Positions 9,099 to 20,900 of a stretch of 64,000 nucleotides of DNA are shown one piece after another (position 1 is the first letter of the stretch; every line of letters begins with the position of its first letter). A program made the translations under genes and the position numbers. Source of the stretch: Stieleria neptunia (GTDB lineage: Bacteria; Planctomycetota; Planctomycetia; Pirellulales; Pirellulaceae); assembly GCF_007754155.1 (NCBI RefSeq), contig NZ_CP037423.1, positions 7,994,938 through 8,058,937 of the forward strand, read 5' to 3'. Under the pieces are notes generated by a model, which worked only from the letters and a program-made list of their open reading frames with translations, was not told the DNA's origin and made no database searches.

Positions 9099-10634
9099 TC
9101 ACTTGCGAAATAGGCTGAGCATGCGGTGCGTGATCAGAAAGCCGCCGGCGATGTTGATCGTCGCGACAAAGATTGCCAGCCCGCCCAGCCATGCCGCGAC
9201 CGGGTTGGACGCCCCGATTTGTACCATCCCGCCGACAATGATAATGCCGCTGATCGCGTTGGTGACACTCATCAACGGGGCATGCAGCGAGGCGGTCACG
9301 TTCCAAATCACTTGCCACCCGATCAGACAGGCCAATAGAAAGACGGTGAAATCGGTGATGAAACCCTGATCGCGCGTCAACGCGACTGCAACCAACAACA
9401 CCGCCGCGATCACCATCAACGCGATGTCAAAGGTCCCAATTTTCTTTTCCACCACGGCGGACGGTGCGACCGACTCCACCACTTTCTCTTTGGGGGCTGC
9501 GGAGACGGAAACCGGCGGCGGGGGCCAGGTGACCTGACCATCTTTGACGACCGTCGCGCTGCGGATCACGTCGTCGGTCATGTCGACGCTGAACCTCTCC
9601 GCGCCGCCCATCTCGTCGAGCAAATGATAAAGATTGGTCCCATACAGTTGGCTGGATGTGTGTGCCAGTCGACTGGTCAGATCGCGGTAGCCGACGATGT
9701 GCACGCCTTCGACCTTGGTCACCTCATCGGGAATCGTCGCCTCGCAATTACCGCCTTGTTCGGCGGCCAAATCGACGATCACGCTGCCCGGACGCATCGA
9801 ACGGACCATTTCGTGCGTGATCAATTTCGGTGCCGGTTTGCCTGGAATGAGTGCCGTGGTGATGATGATGTCCACCTCTTTCGCCTGGGCGGCAAAGAGC
9901 GCCATCTCGGCATCGATGAATTCCTTGCTCATCGTCTTGGCATAGCCCCCCGACGTCCCGCCTTGCTCGTCGCTATCGAATTCCAACATCAGGAATTCGG
10001 CACCCATGCTTTTGACCTGGTCGGCGACTTCGGGACGCACGTCGAAGGCACGCACGATCGCCCCCAATCCCCTGGCGGTCCCGATCGCGGCCAGTCCCGC
10101 GACGCCCGCGCCGATGACCAACACCTTGGCCGGCGGGACTTTTCCGGCCGCGGTGATCTGTCCGGTAAAGAAACGCCCGAACAACCCCGCGGCTTCGACG
10201 ACGGCCCGATACCCCGCGATGTTGGCCATCGAACTCAACGCGTCCAGTTTCTGCGCCCGGCTGATGCGTGGCACCGCTTCGATTGCCAGCGCCGTCGCTT
10301 TCCGGGCGGCGATCTTCTGCAACAACGCTTCGTTCTGGCCCGGTGCCAAGAAACAAATCAGCGTTTGGCCTGCCCGCAGCTGCTGGATCTCTCGATCCTG
10401 CGGACTGCGGACCTTCAACACAATGTCGGCTCCTGTCCAGATCTCGACCGCTTCACCGCAAACGGTGCAACCGGCTTCGCGATAGCTTTCGTCATGAAAG
10501 CTCGCGGCATCTCCCGCACCGGATTCCACCAGAACCTCGAACCCAAGCTTTCCGATCAATCGTCGCGCCGTTTCCGGTGTCGCCGCCACACGACACTCGC
10601 CGGAATAGATTTCCTTGGTGATGCCAACTTTCAT
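9099..10634 (-). CDS. pntA: NAD(P) transhydrogenase, alpha subunit
   Basis: The product has 511 residues, essentially the length of E. coli PntA, so this is the fused form rather than the split PntAA/PntAB. The NAD-binding dI domain covers about 1-375, with the Rossmann glycines in VLVIGAGVAGLAAIG and the acidic end of the fold in RAFDVRPE. A linker (about 375-400) precedes four membrane helices (about 403-505). It works with the adjacent pntB product in the cytoplasmic membrane. The ATG at 10634 is preceded by AGGCGG. The order pntA then pntB on the minus strand indicates an operon. Confidence 0.96.
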   Translation of the reverse strand: MKVGITKEIYSGECRVAATPETARRLIGKLGFEVLVESGAGDAASFHDESYREAGCTVCGEAVEIWTGADIVLKVRSPQDREIQQLRAGQTLICFLAPGQNEALLQKIAARKATALAIEAVPRISRAQKLDALSSMANIAGYRAVVEAAGLFGRFFTGQITAAGKVPPAKVLVIGAGVAGLAAIGTARGLGAIVRAFDVRPEVADQVKSMGAEFLMLEFDSDEQGGTSGGYAKTMSKEFIDAEMALFAAQAKEVDIIITTALIPGKPAPKLITHEMVRSMRPGSVIVDLAAEQGGNCEATIPDEVTKVEGVHIVGYRDLTSRLAHTSSQLYGTNLYHLLDEMGGAERFSVDMTDDVIRSATVVKDGQVTWPPPPVSVSAAPKEKVVESVAPSAVVEKKIGTFDIALMVIAAVLLVAVALTRDQGFITDFTVFLLACLIGWQVIWNVTASLHAPLMSVTNAISGIIIVGGMVQIGASNPVAAWLGGLAIFVATINIAGGFLITHRMLSLFRK

Positions 10635-10773
10635 CTGCCGCCTGTCCCTTCGAATGCTTTGGGTGGGAAACCCCCAACCTTCTGGCGCACCTAAGATACC
10701 ATCTCCACCGCACGCCGTTCAGCTCGCCAATCAACGCGACGAAACCCATCTGGCCAGGACAAAATGCGTTTTG

Positions 10774-10806
10774 TTAGCGGCAGGGCGCGAGCCCTCCGGT
10801 CTTTCA
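10774..10806. repeat. Dispersed repeat family B, half copy
   Basis: TTAGCGGCAGGGCGCGAGCC followed by CTCCGGTCTTTCA lies eight bases beyond the glpD stop codon, between glpD and pntA. It matches the left arm of the full palindrome at 57743-57813. The second arm is absent, so this is a degraded or solo copy. Confidence 0.75.
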
Positions 10807-10814
10807 ACGTATTT

Positions 10815-12341
10815 TCAAGCCGGAAGGTAGTGCGCGGCAACCGCCTCAAACGCCGCGAGTTGCTCATCGCGCCACGCCGAATCGGTTCCCAGTTCGTCGG
10901 ACAGGATCTCCGCGACGGCGGGTGCCGCATCCAATGCAAGTCGGGCGTTGAGAAACAGTGTCCGGGTCCGGCGGGCCAGCACGTCTTCGACCGTTCGTGC
11001 CATTTCGTTGCGGACCGCCCAAATCACCTCGGAACGACGGATGGCCAGCGACTCATGTACCGGCTGGGCCAGCGTGGGATCGTCGTTTTCCAACTGGACG
11101 ATCGCGGCTGGATCGGGAGCATTGATCCGCAGCGTTTCGGTCACGCACTTTGCGGCGGACAGATTGCCCGTTTCGATCGCCTTGTCGACACAGTCTTCGG
11201 CCATCTTTCGCACGGTGGTCCATTTCCCTCCGGTGATCGTGATCAGTTTCGACGCCGAGAGCCGGATCACGTGATCTCGTGAAAGCGATGCCGTTCGCGA
11301 GGACTTGTCGCCTTTGACCAGCGGCCGGACTCCCGTGAAAATGCTCAACACGTCGGCGATCGTCGGAGGCCGTGACAAGTACTCCGCCGCGGTCTCCAAC
11401 AAGAACTGAATCTCTTGCGGTTGGGGCGACGGTTCGGCAACGGCGTCGGGGATCGCGGTATCGGTGGTTCCGACCAGGATGTGATCGTGCCAGGGGACAA
11501 AGAAAATCACGCGTCCATCCGAAGTCTTGGGAACGATCATCGCGGTTTCGCCGGGATAAAGTTCCTTGGGCAAAACCAGATGAATCCCTTGGCTGGCGGC
11601 GACCATCGGCTGGCACTCCGCATCGTCGAGCAATCGAACCGCGTCGCAAAACGGACCGGCCGCGTTGACGACCGTCTTGGCTGCGATCTCAAACGATTCG
11701 CCCGATTCCTGGTCGGCCGCAACGACACCGGCGACCAGACCTCGGTCGTCTTTGATGAATCCCGTGCACGCCATGTGGTTGGCCAAGCTGGCGCCGTGCT
11801 GCGCCGCCGCACGGGCCATGTCGATCAACAATCGCGCGTCATCAAATTGCCCGTCATGATAAAGCACCGCACCACGCAGTCGCTCGTTTCGCAACGCGGG
11901 CGACAATTCGAGCGCCCGTCGTGCGAAAATGCAACGGGAACGGCCAAACCGGTTTCGCGTGGCGAGCAAGTCATAGAGTTTCAGCCCCACGCCATAAAAC
12001 ATCCATTGCCAAAGGTTTCGGCAGGGAATCAAAAACGTTTGGTCGTGGACCAGATGGGGCGCGTTTTCGAGCAACAAGGATCGCTCACGAAGCGCATCGC
12101 GGACAAGCGTCACGTTGCCCTGCTTCAGGTACCGCACGCCGCCGTGAACCAGTTTGGTGCTACGGCTGGACGTCCCGCTGCCGAAATCGTATCGCTCCAG
12201 CAGCACCACGTCCAATCCACGGCTGGCGGCATCAAGTGCCACGGCAACACCGGTCGCGCCCCCGCCGATCACCGCGACGTCCCACGGCGTTTGACGGTCG
12301 CGGATTTTGGCAATCGATTCGGGCCGATCAAGTCGCGTCAT
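10815..12341 (-). CDS. glpD: FAD-dependent glycerol-3-phosphate dehydrogenase
   Basis: The product has 508 residues. The FAD-binding Rossmann motif is [19 protein letters not shown] (about 24-42), followed by [19 protein letters not shown], the signature of the GlpD/GlpA family. The C-terminal DAO_C region carries [15 protein letters not shown]. It oxidises glycerol-3-phosphate to dihydroxyacetone phosphate at the membrane and passes electrons to quinone. The ATG at 12341 overlaps the end of glpK by 14 bases, which implies translational coupling. A longer frame upstream is out of phase with glpK and lacks family similarity. It completes the glycerol utilisation pair with GlpK. Confidence 0.95.
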   Translation of the reverse strand: MTRLDRPESIAKIRDRQTPWDVAVIGGGATGVAVALDAASRGLDVVLLERYDFGSGTSSRSTKLVHGGVRYLKQGNVTLVRDALRERSLLLENAPHLVHDQTFLIPCRNLWQWMFYGVGLKLYDLLATRNRFGRSRCIFARRALELSPALRNERLRGAVLYHDGQFDDARLLIDMARAAAQHGASLANHMACTGFIKDDRGLVAGVVAADQESGESFEIAAKTVVNAAGPFCDAVRLLDDAECQPMVAASQGIHLVLPKELYPGETAMIVPKTSDGRVIFFVPWHDHILVGTTDTAIPDAVAEPSPQPQEIQFLLETAAEYLSRPPTIADVLSIFTGVRPLVKGDKSSRTASLSRDHVIRLSASKLITITGGKWTTVRKMAEDCVDKAIETGNLSAAKCVTETLRINAPDPAAIVQLENDDPTLAQPVHESLAIRRSEVIWAVRNEMARTVEDVLARRTRTLFLNARLALDAAPAVAEILSDELGTDSAWRDEQLAAFEAVAAHYLPA

Positions 12342-13836
12342 GCTGTTGCTCCGGTTGCCAAGATTTGGAACGCCGCAGCGCCTCGGCCCAACGCTCTCGT
12401 CGCAGCGCCACGTCCGCGTCCGACATCGCCGGTTCAAAGACCCGATCGGTTTTCCAGATCGATGCAATTTGGTCCAGATCCTGCCAAAAACCGACCGCCA
12501 GTCCGGCCAGATAGGCCGCGCCCATCGAAGTCGTCTCTGTCATCTGCGGACGGACCACGGGAGTCTTCATGATGTCGGCCTGGAATTGCATCAACAGATC
12601 ATTCGCCGAGGCGCCGCCGTCGACACGCAACTCCTTGATCGAGATTCCGGCGTCCTGCTGCATCGCGTCCAAGACGTCGGCGACTTGGTAGGCGATCCCT
12701 TCCAACGTCGCCCGCGCGATGTGCCCGCGATTGGTCCCCCGCGTTAACCCCACAATGGTTCCGCGGGCGTAGGAATCCCAATGCGGCGCGCCCAGCCCCG
12801 CCAGCGCCGGAACAACATAGACGCCATCGCTGTCGGGCACGCTGCGGGCCAGGGGTTCAATTTCAGACGACGATTCGATGATCCCCAATCCGTCGCGCAG
12901 CCACTGGACGGCGGCACCGGCGACAAACACGCTGCCTTCGAGCGCATACTCTCGCTTCGACGCGGCACTGGCGGCAACCGTGGTCAACAGTCGGTGTTTG
13001 GACACCTGCGGCTGGTCGCCGATATTCATCAGCATGAAACAACCGGTCCCGTACGTGTTCTTGGCCATCCCGTGTCGCGTACAGTTTTGGCCGAACAATG
13101 CGGACTGTTGATCGCCGGCGGCCCCGGCGATTTTAATCGGACCGCCGAACCACTGCGTTTCGGTCTCTCCATACACATGGCTGGACGGACGCACCTCGGG
13201 CAGGATTGCGGCGGGAATGTTTAACAGTTCCAACAGTTCGTCATCCCACTGGCCGGTTGCGATGTCCAGCAACATCGTGCGCGACGCGTTTGTGATGTCG
13301 GTCACGTGAACGCGACCCCCGGTCAGTTTCCAGATCAGCCAACTGTCCATCGTGCCGAACGCGATCTCGCCGCGTTCCGCCCGCTGCCTGACACCGGGCA
13401 CCTGGTCCAACAACCAACGAATCTTAGTCGCCGAAAAGTAAGCATCGATCAGAAGTCCGGTCTTGGACTGAATCAGATCGGAATGCCCTTGGTCGCGAAG
13501 TGAATCACAGAATTCCGACGTCCGCCGGTCTTGCCAGACGATCGCGCGATGAATCGGCTGGCCCGTGGATCGATCCCACAACAAAACGGTTTCGCGTTGG
13601 TTGGTGATCCCGATCGCAGCGACGTCGTCGGCCGACAGACCGCAGGACGCCATCACCTCCTGGGCGACGGCCAGTTGTGACTGCCAAATTTCGTCGGCGT
13701 CATGTTCGACCCAACCGGGCCGAGGGTAATGTTGCGTGAATTCACGCTGGGCGACGCCCAACACCGCCCCCGATTGCTCAAACGCGATCGCCCGCGAACT
13801 CGTGGTTCCCTGGTCAAGTGCAACAACAACGCCCAT
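12328..13836 (-). CDS. glpK: Glycerol kinase
   Basis: The product has 502 residues, the usual length. FGGY-kinase motifs are clear: [15 protein letters not shown] near the N-terminus, [17 protein letters not shown], the KLTGG and [14 protein letters not shown] segments, and the second signature around [20 protein letters not shown]. It phosphorylates glycerol with ATP to glycerol-3-phosphate, the substrate of GlpD, whose start lies inside the end of this gene. I chose the ATG at 13836 because the sequence [12 protein letters not shown] aligns with the family start. No glpF facilitator lies nearby in the window. Confidence 0.97.
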   Translation of the reverse strand: MGVVVALDQGTTSSRAIAFEQSGAVLGVAQREFTQHYPRPGWVEHDADEIWQSQLAVAQEVMASCGLSADDVAAIGITNQRETVLLWDRSTGQPIHRAIVWQDRRTSEFCDSLRDQGHSDLIQSKTGLLIDAYFSATKIRWLLDQVPGVRQRAERGEIAFGTMDSWLIWKLTGGRVHVTDITNASRTMLLDIATGQWDDELLELLNIPAAILPEVRPSSHVYGETETQWFGGPIKIAGAAGDQQSALFGQNCTRHGMAKNTYGTGCFMLMNIGDQPQVSKHRLLTTVAASAASKREYALEGSVFVAGAAVQWLRDGLGIIESSSEIEPLARSVPDSDGVYVVPALAGLGAPHWDSYARGTIVGLTRGTNRGHIARATLEGIAYQVADVLDAMQQDAGISIKELRVDGGASANDLLMQFQADIMKTPVVRPQMTETTSMGAAYLAGLAVGFWQDLDQIASIWKTDRVFEPAMSDADVALRRERWAEALRRSKSWQPEQQHDAT

Positions 13837-14264
13837 CGTGCCCGCCTGCAAAAGTGAAAGGGTGATTGAAACCCCAGTGCTTCGTCAACGTTAAGTTTTA
13901 AGTTCAGTAAGAAAGTGGCGTAAGCTTCCAGCTTGCGTTTCACCAGTGAAACGAAACTGCAAGCTGGGAACTGACGCCGCTTTTGAAGATTGACAAAGCA
14001 TTAGCTTAACACGTCCGCGCGGCCCTTGCGGTCCCTTGTCTTCGCGGATCGGCGTGTCGCTGATCACGTACAATTCGTCCAACCGAAACGAAGGGCCGCT
14101 GGTCGATCGTCCGATCACTCGCCGGCATCTGCGGTTGCGATCCTATCGCCCGATGAGAATTGCGACGGCCCATCGCGACTTCTGTTGCTACACTTTACTT
14201 TTGGCCACGCCCGGCATGATCACAGCGATCTCTTTCACCAACCATCCTCACGCGATTCGACTTT
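13837..14264. other. Intergenic region between glpK and the sigma factor gene
   Basis: This 428-base stretch separates divergent genes and must hold both promoters. Bases 13915-13937 are a copy of repeat family A (the TAAGCTTCCAGCTTG subtype), with a degenerate closing arm GCAAGCTGGGAA at about 13960-13971. I see no convincing -35/-10 pair, RNA gene or extra coding frame. Confidence 0.5.
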
Positions 14265-14903
14265 ATGAACGAGTGCTCCGAAGAAGGCTCCGTCACGAAA
14301 TATATCGGTCGGCTAAAGGAAGGTGAATCTTTCGCCGAGCATGAACTATGGTTCCGCTATACGAAGCGTCTGGTCGGCTTGGCGCGTGACCGATTAGGTG
14401 TTGACCAACCAGGATTCACCGAGCCCGAAGATGTCGCGTCGTTAGCGTATTACGATCTTTTAAAGGGAATACAGGACGAACGATTCCAGCGACTCGACGA
14501 TCGAGGCGATCTTTGGCAAGTCTTGGCGATGCTGACCGTTCGCCGCTCGATCGATGAAAAGCGACGGCGTACCGCGATCAAGCGTGGTCCAGAGGCGAAG
14601 GCAGGCCCCGACGAGATGGTGGACGAGGCTGCCAATAACGCGGACTCACCGGTCGACCGAGTCGGCGATCTGCAGCCGACGCCGGAGCAAGCAATGATCT
14701 TCAAAGAGGAATTCCGGCGAAGACTCGATCAACTCGATGACGTTCGTCTAAAAGAGATTGCGTTGGCGAGAATGGCGGGATCGCGAAACGAAGAGATTGC
14801 AAGTCGACTCGGTTGTTCGTTGCGCTCGGTTGAACGCAAGCTTGCACTCATTCGCCGTCGATGGCTGGAGGCCGAAAGTCCTCGATCGTCCTCGCAATCC
14901 TGA
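14265..14903 (+). CDS. RNA polymerase sigma factor, ECF type (planctomycete kinase-linked group)
   Basis: The product has 212 residues. Region 2 spans about 25-95, including EPEDVASLAYYDLLKG and the promoter-recognition helix with LTVRRSIDEKRRR. Region 4 spans about 145-205, with helix-turn-helix GSRNEEIASRLGCSLRSVERK. The long acidic linker and overall pattern match the Sigma70_ECF family common in planctomycetes, which is typically encoded beside large Ser/Thr kinases. That holds here: the next gene is a giant kinase on the opposite strand, and the two coding regions overlap tail-to-tail by 56 bases. No anti-sigma gene is seen; control by phosphorylation is a reasonable inference. Confidence 0.88.
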   Translation: MNECSEEGSVTKYIGRLKEGESFAEHELWFRYTKRLVGLARDRLGVDQPGFTEPEDVASLAYYDLLKGIQDERFQRLDDRGDLWQVLAMLTVRRSIDEKRRRTAIKRGPEAKAGPDEMVDEAANNADSPVDRVGDLQPTPEQAMIFKEEFRRRLDQLDDVRLKEIALARMAGSRNEEIASRLGCSLRSVERKLALIRRRWLEAESPRSSSQS

Positions 14904-17900
14904 AACCCATTGTGACGCCGAAATTGTACGGAGTACTGCTGCCGGTCTTTGATCCGTAAACGCTGCGCGCAATTCTTTGGAAACTCGCGTTGTTCGCAAC
15001 GCGTTTTTGAGGGATTGTGGGGTGGATTTTTGTCAAATCTTCCACGTCATCGCCCTTCGGCCCGAGACCGTGTCGGGAATAGCTGGTTTCTATCCCCCAT
15101 TCGCGTAGGTTGCCGAGCACGTCGAACAGTCCGTACGCGTTGGGCTTCAGCAAACCTACGCGGCTGGCATAATGGGGGGCATTGTCAAGGTGCCAAGCGT
15201 ATTGATGAAGGAGATTGTCAGAGTTGCCAAAAAAACGGTGAGTGGTCGTGCCCCCGCGTGCCGCGAATTCGAACTCGGACTGTGTCGGCAACCGATAACC
15301 CGTGCGGCGAAGGTAATCGTGTGGAAGTTCGACCGGCTCTTGGTACTTTTCCTCGGGGATCGTCGGAAAGCAGTGCTGATCCTCTGGAATCCCCTCTTTC
15401 TCACTCAGCCACTTGCAATACAGCATCGCCGTCATCCAGTTCGCCTTTGCGACCGCACATTTTGGATCTTTATTGATTCCGTCGGGAAGGCGATTCATCG
15501 GGCGTGGCAAGTCGGCAAGGAATTCGAGGAACTGCGCAACCGTGACTTCCTTGGTCGCCATCGCAAAGGATCGATTGATCCGTGTCGGTGCCTGAGACTC
15601 CCAGCGGGCGTTTGTCGGACTCAAGAATTTGCGAGGTGTACCCTGCATGAATCGCACCGGCCCTCTGATGATCGCCAAAACGTGACCTTGATGGCGAGTC
15701 GCAAACCAATCTCGTTGCGGATGGATTTTTCCGTCGGCCAAGGTTGCGTCTAACTGTTGCACTTCTGATTCGTATCCCAATCGACGTAGCAGCCAGTCAA
15801 TCGCTCCGTGCATTCCGGGATCGGGGTCGTTGACATACCAGTGTTCTAATTGATCAAGCAAGCGAGATTGCTGCCGATGCGAGAGCGAGAAATGCCCCAA
15901 TGCCAGGATCATGGCATGACGGGCGCCCGTATCGGTTTCGGACGCAAGTCGATCCAGAATAGGTGATGGGTTGCAGCCGAATGGCCCCAGCTTGGCAATC
16001 ACTTCGGTTCTGATTCCTGGACTGTCGCTAGACTCCAAGACATTCCAAACGGAGTTAAGTTCTCTCAAACAATACAGTGCGACCACCGCATTTGCCTTTC
16101 GCGGCTCAAACGATTCGGGGGTCCGAGTCGCATCGCGCCGCCGCCGCCAGACAGACGCCGCGGTGAATCGACCGGCAATATCGGTGACGCTGATGGAATT
16201 CGGTCGATAGTGCTCTCGCGCTACTACTTTGAAATCCGCGGTATGTTCCCCAACAAGCTTCCCCTGGAAGATTTTTTCGTCGGCCCACATGCCGCTGGAA
16301 CGGAAGCGAGTGTAGACGACTCCTGGGGGCAATTCTTGCTGCAATTGAATGAACTCCGGTGACGTTCGAATCGGATCGAACATCCAATCCAATCGCAACC
16401 GCGTTGCATCTTCAAAGCCTGCCCGCATTGCTTGACGAAGCAACTGAATCGATCGAGCGGCCCATCGCCGGGCGGATTCGTTGTCGCGACTTCGGATGAT
16501 CCCGGCAGATCTGGCGTACACGCCAGCGGCATCCAAAAGCACCGCCACGTCGCTTTCCTGCTCTGCCGACGGTTCGATCATGGTGACGGGCCAGCGGTCC
16601 ATCGCCAGGTGTGCTGAGACCAAAATTTTGGTGGCCACCAGTCGCCGCTCCGGTTCGTCGAGCCGCTCGAGCATCCACAGGTCATCGAGTGACTCCCTTC
16701 GGCGTCCGCCCCTCGCGTGCAATAACGCACGGAGTCGATACGCTTCGCGATGGTGCCGCCTGCGTTTGATGTACTCATCCAGGTTCCGCAGCGATTCTGC
16801 ATCGTTGCCGAGGTAAAAGTCGGCGCGTCCCAGCTCGAATCGAAACCGCTCTTCTTGCAGATAGATATCGCGGGTCTCGCTGTTGCCCCAGTCGTCACGC
16901 CTCTGTTGCCAGTAGCTTCGGGACGAAAGACTCTCTGGAGTCATGCTGACGCAAATGTCACAAGTAAGCCGTACACGATCTTCATGCTCGGCGAGGGCAG
17001 TTGAATGAAGCGAAGTTTCGACCGTCGGCAGTCCCGCTGCCATCTGTTGTACGCCGCAATACCGAATGTCTCCGTCGGGCCCATTGTAGGCGTGCACCGA
17101 GACGGTCCGTTTGAACCTGCGATCGATCAGCGTCCGCTCTCGGCGCCATCGTTCGGCTTCAGAGACTCCCGCATAGAAGTCTTGTTCCCCCGAGCCACCT
17201 GGTGGTTGTCGGCTCCAGACCACGGCGAATCGTTCAATCACGCCACGATCCGTTTCAACGGTGTAGCCGGCGACATCAGACAACTGAAAACCGTTGAACT
17301 GATAGATGATGAAACGCTCGCGGAGCAAACGCCGATCAAGCCCCAATTCAACCGTCGCTGGCAACGCGTCACGTCGCCAAATCGCCGCAACACGGGTTGC
17401 CGCTGCGTCACGGTAGGGTCGCACTCTCGTTGCCCGGAAACCGAGTTGCTCGAGTTGGGGATGGATCGAATCAAACTGCCGACGCGTCATCGTTTGACAG
17501 ATCGCAAAGTCTTTCGTCACCATGCCATCGGCGCGTTCAAGGGCGGAGTGAAGCTCTGGATCGACGTCACGGTGATCGATCTCGTCGGCAGACCAGTAAT
17601 ACTTGCGCGGGTGCTTGAGTTCCGCGAGGAACCGATCTCGCGCCCTGCTTCCGCGCCGACGCAATGGCCCGATCAGCTTTCTGAATTGGCCGGGATCGGC
17701 ATCGAGCACCAGTTCGCAAAGTAGCTCGGTGTCATCGACGGCGTAAACGGCAAGCAAGTCTGTTGCGACGGCCACCTGGGATGGCAAGTAGTCGCCGGCA
17801 GTGTTGCGATAGATTTGCGTCAGAGCCTCGGCAAGATGGTGCCGGATCGGGCGATAAATCTTCTCCCAGACGGGCAGCGTGATGGCATTTTGGTTCGTTA

Positions 17901-20900
17901 ATTCGCTCGCCAAACGGTTTGCCACCGAGTCCCAGATCGCGGCATCATCGCCGCCAATCCTCGCAAGAAGGCCGGATGCGATCAAAAAGTTGGACGGTTC
18001 AGACGTCTCATCGACGATCGTGTTTTGGAAGAACCGGGCAAGACGGTTATGACGGGTGGCAATCAATTCGCTGATCGCCGGTAGATTCTGTGGCCCGGCA
18101 ACTGCGAAGACAGAATCGCGGATCAGCGGTTCGGCCTGATCCGACCGCCCCAAGAAAACCAGACCAAACTTCAATTTGATTTCATCGGACGCCATTCCGT
18201 TTAAAATAAGTCCGATCGATGGATCGTCAAAATGGATGCCTTGCTTCTCAAATTCGCGCGAGATCCTGGGAAGATGATGGATGTCCGCATCGATCAAACG
18301 TTGGATCAATTGCTCCCGGTTTCGGCGTCGTTCGAAATGGCCGAACATCCCGTACGCGCACAAGAGGAGCGTTGCCATGCCGGCCAAGCGTACGAAATGA
18401 CGTCGAGATGCTTTGACCATCAATGCGATGTCGTCTTGTGACCAAATCGATCGTTCGGAGAACAACACAATTCCGGAATACTCGATCAACGAAGGCAGAA
18501 ATCGATTTTCGCGTCGTCGTTGCCAAGCCACAGACAACTCCTTGAGCTTTCGTTCGGCGCGGCCTCGTCGTGTCTCGAGTTGTTTCGCGGTGAGCCATTT
18601 TCTGATCGCGGGAACAAGGTAGTCATGCGCCAACTGATAGGCCGGGCGACCGGAAACCGATCCCTCGTCACTTGAATCTTCGCCCAGTTCGACGGCGGTG
18701 ATGAGTTTCAGTTTGTCGTCAAGGAGGGTGAGAATCCGTTGGAATGACTTGCGGTACAGTCCTCTCGTCACCACCTCGAGAAATTCAACGGGACGCGCCG
18801 CACCGCTGAGATCCGCCGTATCGGAATCCGGCAACAAGCTCCCCATGATGCGACACAGGGCGAGGTCTTCGGCGACAGACAACCCCGTTTTCTCGAGCGC
18901 CAGAACGTCATTCAAGAAACTCACGCCTAATCCATCCAAACCGCCAACTTGAGCGATACTGTCCGATTCCCACGGTTTGTCGGCCATCATCTGAGTAAAC
19001 ATCGCGATTCGGACGGCACTGATCCCTTCCTGCTGCGACAGCGTTGCAACCGCTTGATCAAGAAATCGAGACTGTGACGACGAGACCTGGGTCGACAATT
19101 TGCCCAATGCCTGTCCCAGCCGGGTAAGAACGCGTCGCGCATGTCGTGGCGTGAACGGCTGGATCAACCAATAGTTCTTGCCTTCGGCGAGCGGTTGGTC
19201 CAGTGTCTGAAAAAGCTGGTTCACACTCGAAAAAAAGTCATCGCGAACGATCAGCAAAGCTTGAACTCGACTTCCGTCACACTGTTGAAATCCCTTCACC
19301 AGGACAGGGTCGATGTGGGATCGATCAGAAATCAGCCAACGTTCAAACTGGTCGATCACAATCAAAAGTTTACGAGCAGGATCGGAGTCGCGCACCGATG
19401 CGAGCAGTTCGGGCAATGACGTGTGATGCTCGTGTCCGGGCATGGCTCGCCGTAGTCGCCGGGTCAAAGCGGTTTCGGTGTCGTTCTGTGATGCGACGAG
19501 ATAGACCGGGAGAACGCGGTTGAGATCAAGAGCCGGCAAGAACCCGGCACGGACCAGGGATGACTTGCCGCTACCTGAAGGACCATAGATCAATCCAACA
19601 CAGAAGTCCTTTTGCTTTGCGCTTCCTTCAAGCAGAGAGACCCATCCTTGAATCGACGGCGCGTTGCCGTTTTGCTCCCCTGGTAGCGGAAGCAGCTCTC
19701 GGAAACCGTTCGCGTCGCGGTCGGTAAAGCAACGGAGCCCCGGGTAGATCAAATCCCCATCCGGCCCCAATTCTGGTGAATCCAATGACAGTTCTTCAAG
19801 GCAACGTGTGATCGCTGCGCGCAAGTCATCGACGCAATCGAATCGATCGTCCGGATGTTTTGCAAGACAACACGCGCAAAGTTTCTGCACCGACGTCGGG
19901 ATCTCGGTGGCGTTGGGGAATGGGATCTGTATTTTCTGATTGCTGATTTTTTCGAACAATTCGTTTGTCGTGGGTGCAACAAAAGGGCGCCCCCCCGTCA
20001 ACAATTCGTACAGCATGACGCCCAGGCCCCAGACGTCGGTCCGCTCATCGATGATCCTATCATCGCCTCGGATTTGTTCGGGAGACATGGAGATCGGCGT
20101 ACCGACGCGAGATCCCATGGAACGTTGCTGGAAGGATTCGGAAATTGCCAATCCGAAATCCGTCACCCGCGGCGTACCGCTGTGATCGATCAGCACGTTG
20201 GCAAGCTTGAGATCACAGTGAATGACACCGCGTTGATGGGCGTGGGCAACCCCCGCCGCGATCTCATCGATGATCTCCATCGCCCGACGCGCGGACAGTT
20301 TTCGGCTTTTGGCCCACGTTGAAAGATCCTGGCCTTGGACGTATTCGTAAACAATTGCCGGAATGCCGTTCTCCTCGAACGCCTCATAGACGGTGACGAT
20401 CGACGGATGATTCAATCGGGCGGCCGATCGCGCCTCGCGAAGAAACACGTCGATCGTCGCACCGGTGATCTTGCCCGCCAAGTGCGGTAACTTGACCGCA
20501 ACCACGCGATTGAGTCGCGGATCGACGGCGCGACAAACACGTCCAAATCCCCCGCCGCCGACGCACTCAATGATGTGAAACCGTCCGATCGAGTGTAGAT
20601 CATTTTCGACCGGCGATTTGCCGGCGTGTTCGACCTGAGGCGGCCGGGCTGCGACAGACGCATTGCGGATCGCCTCCGCGACGATTTTCGTGTCGCCAGG
20701 AAATCGAGTGTGGTACTCATTGAAATTGATCCAGTCACCGCGCTGATGACGAATCTGGATTTCCGTCGTCAATAATTCCGTCAGCAGGGTGTCGCGTTCG
20801 TCCGACGGACATCCATCTAAAAATTGTTCAATCGATGCGTTTGAACCAGACTCGAACTTTGATTCGAAAGCGTCCGCGATGCGGTCGATTCGCTCCTCAG

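Noticed and set aside
9624..12572. Plus-strand frames of 356 and 385 codons
   Set aside because: They are antisense to pntA and to glpD/glpK, which are unmistakable.
16000..17800. Separate FGE or kinase genes within the 14848-20931 frame
   Set aside because: The frame is continuous, with no internal stop or strong ribosome site between domains, so a single polypeptide is the simplest reading.
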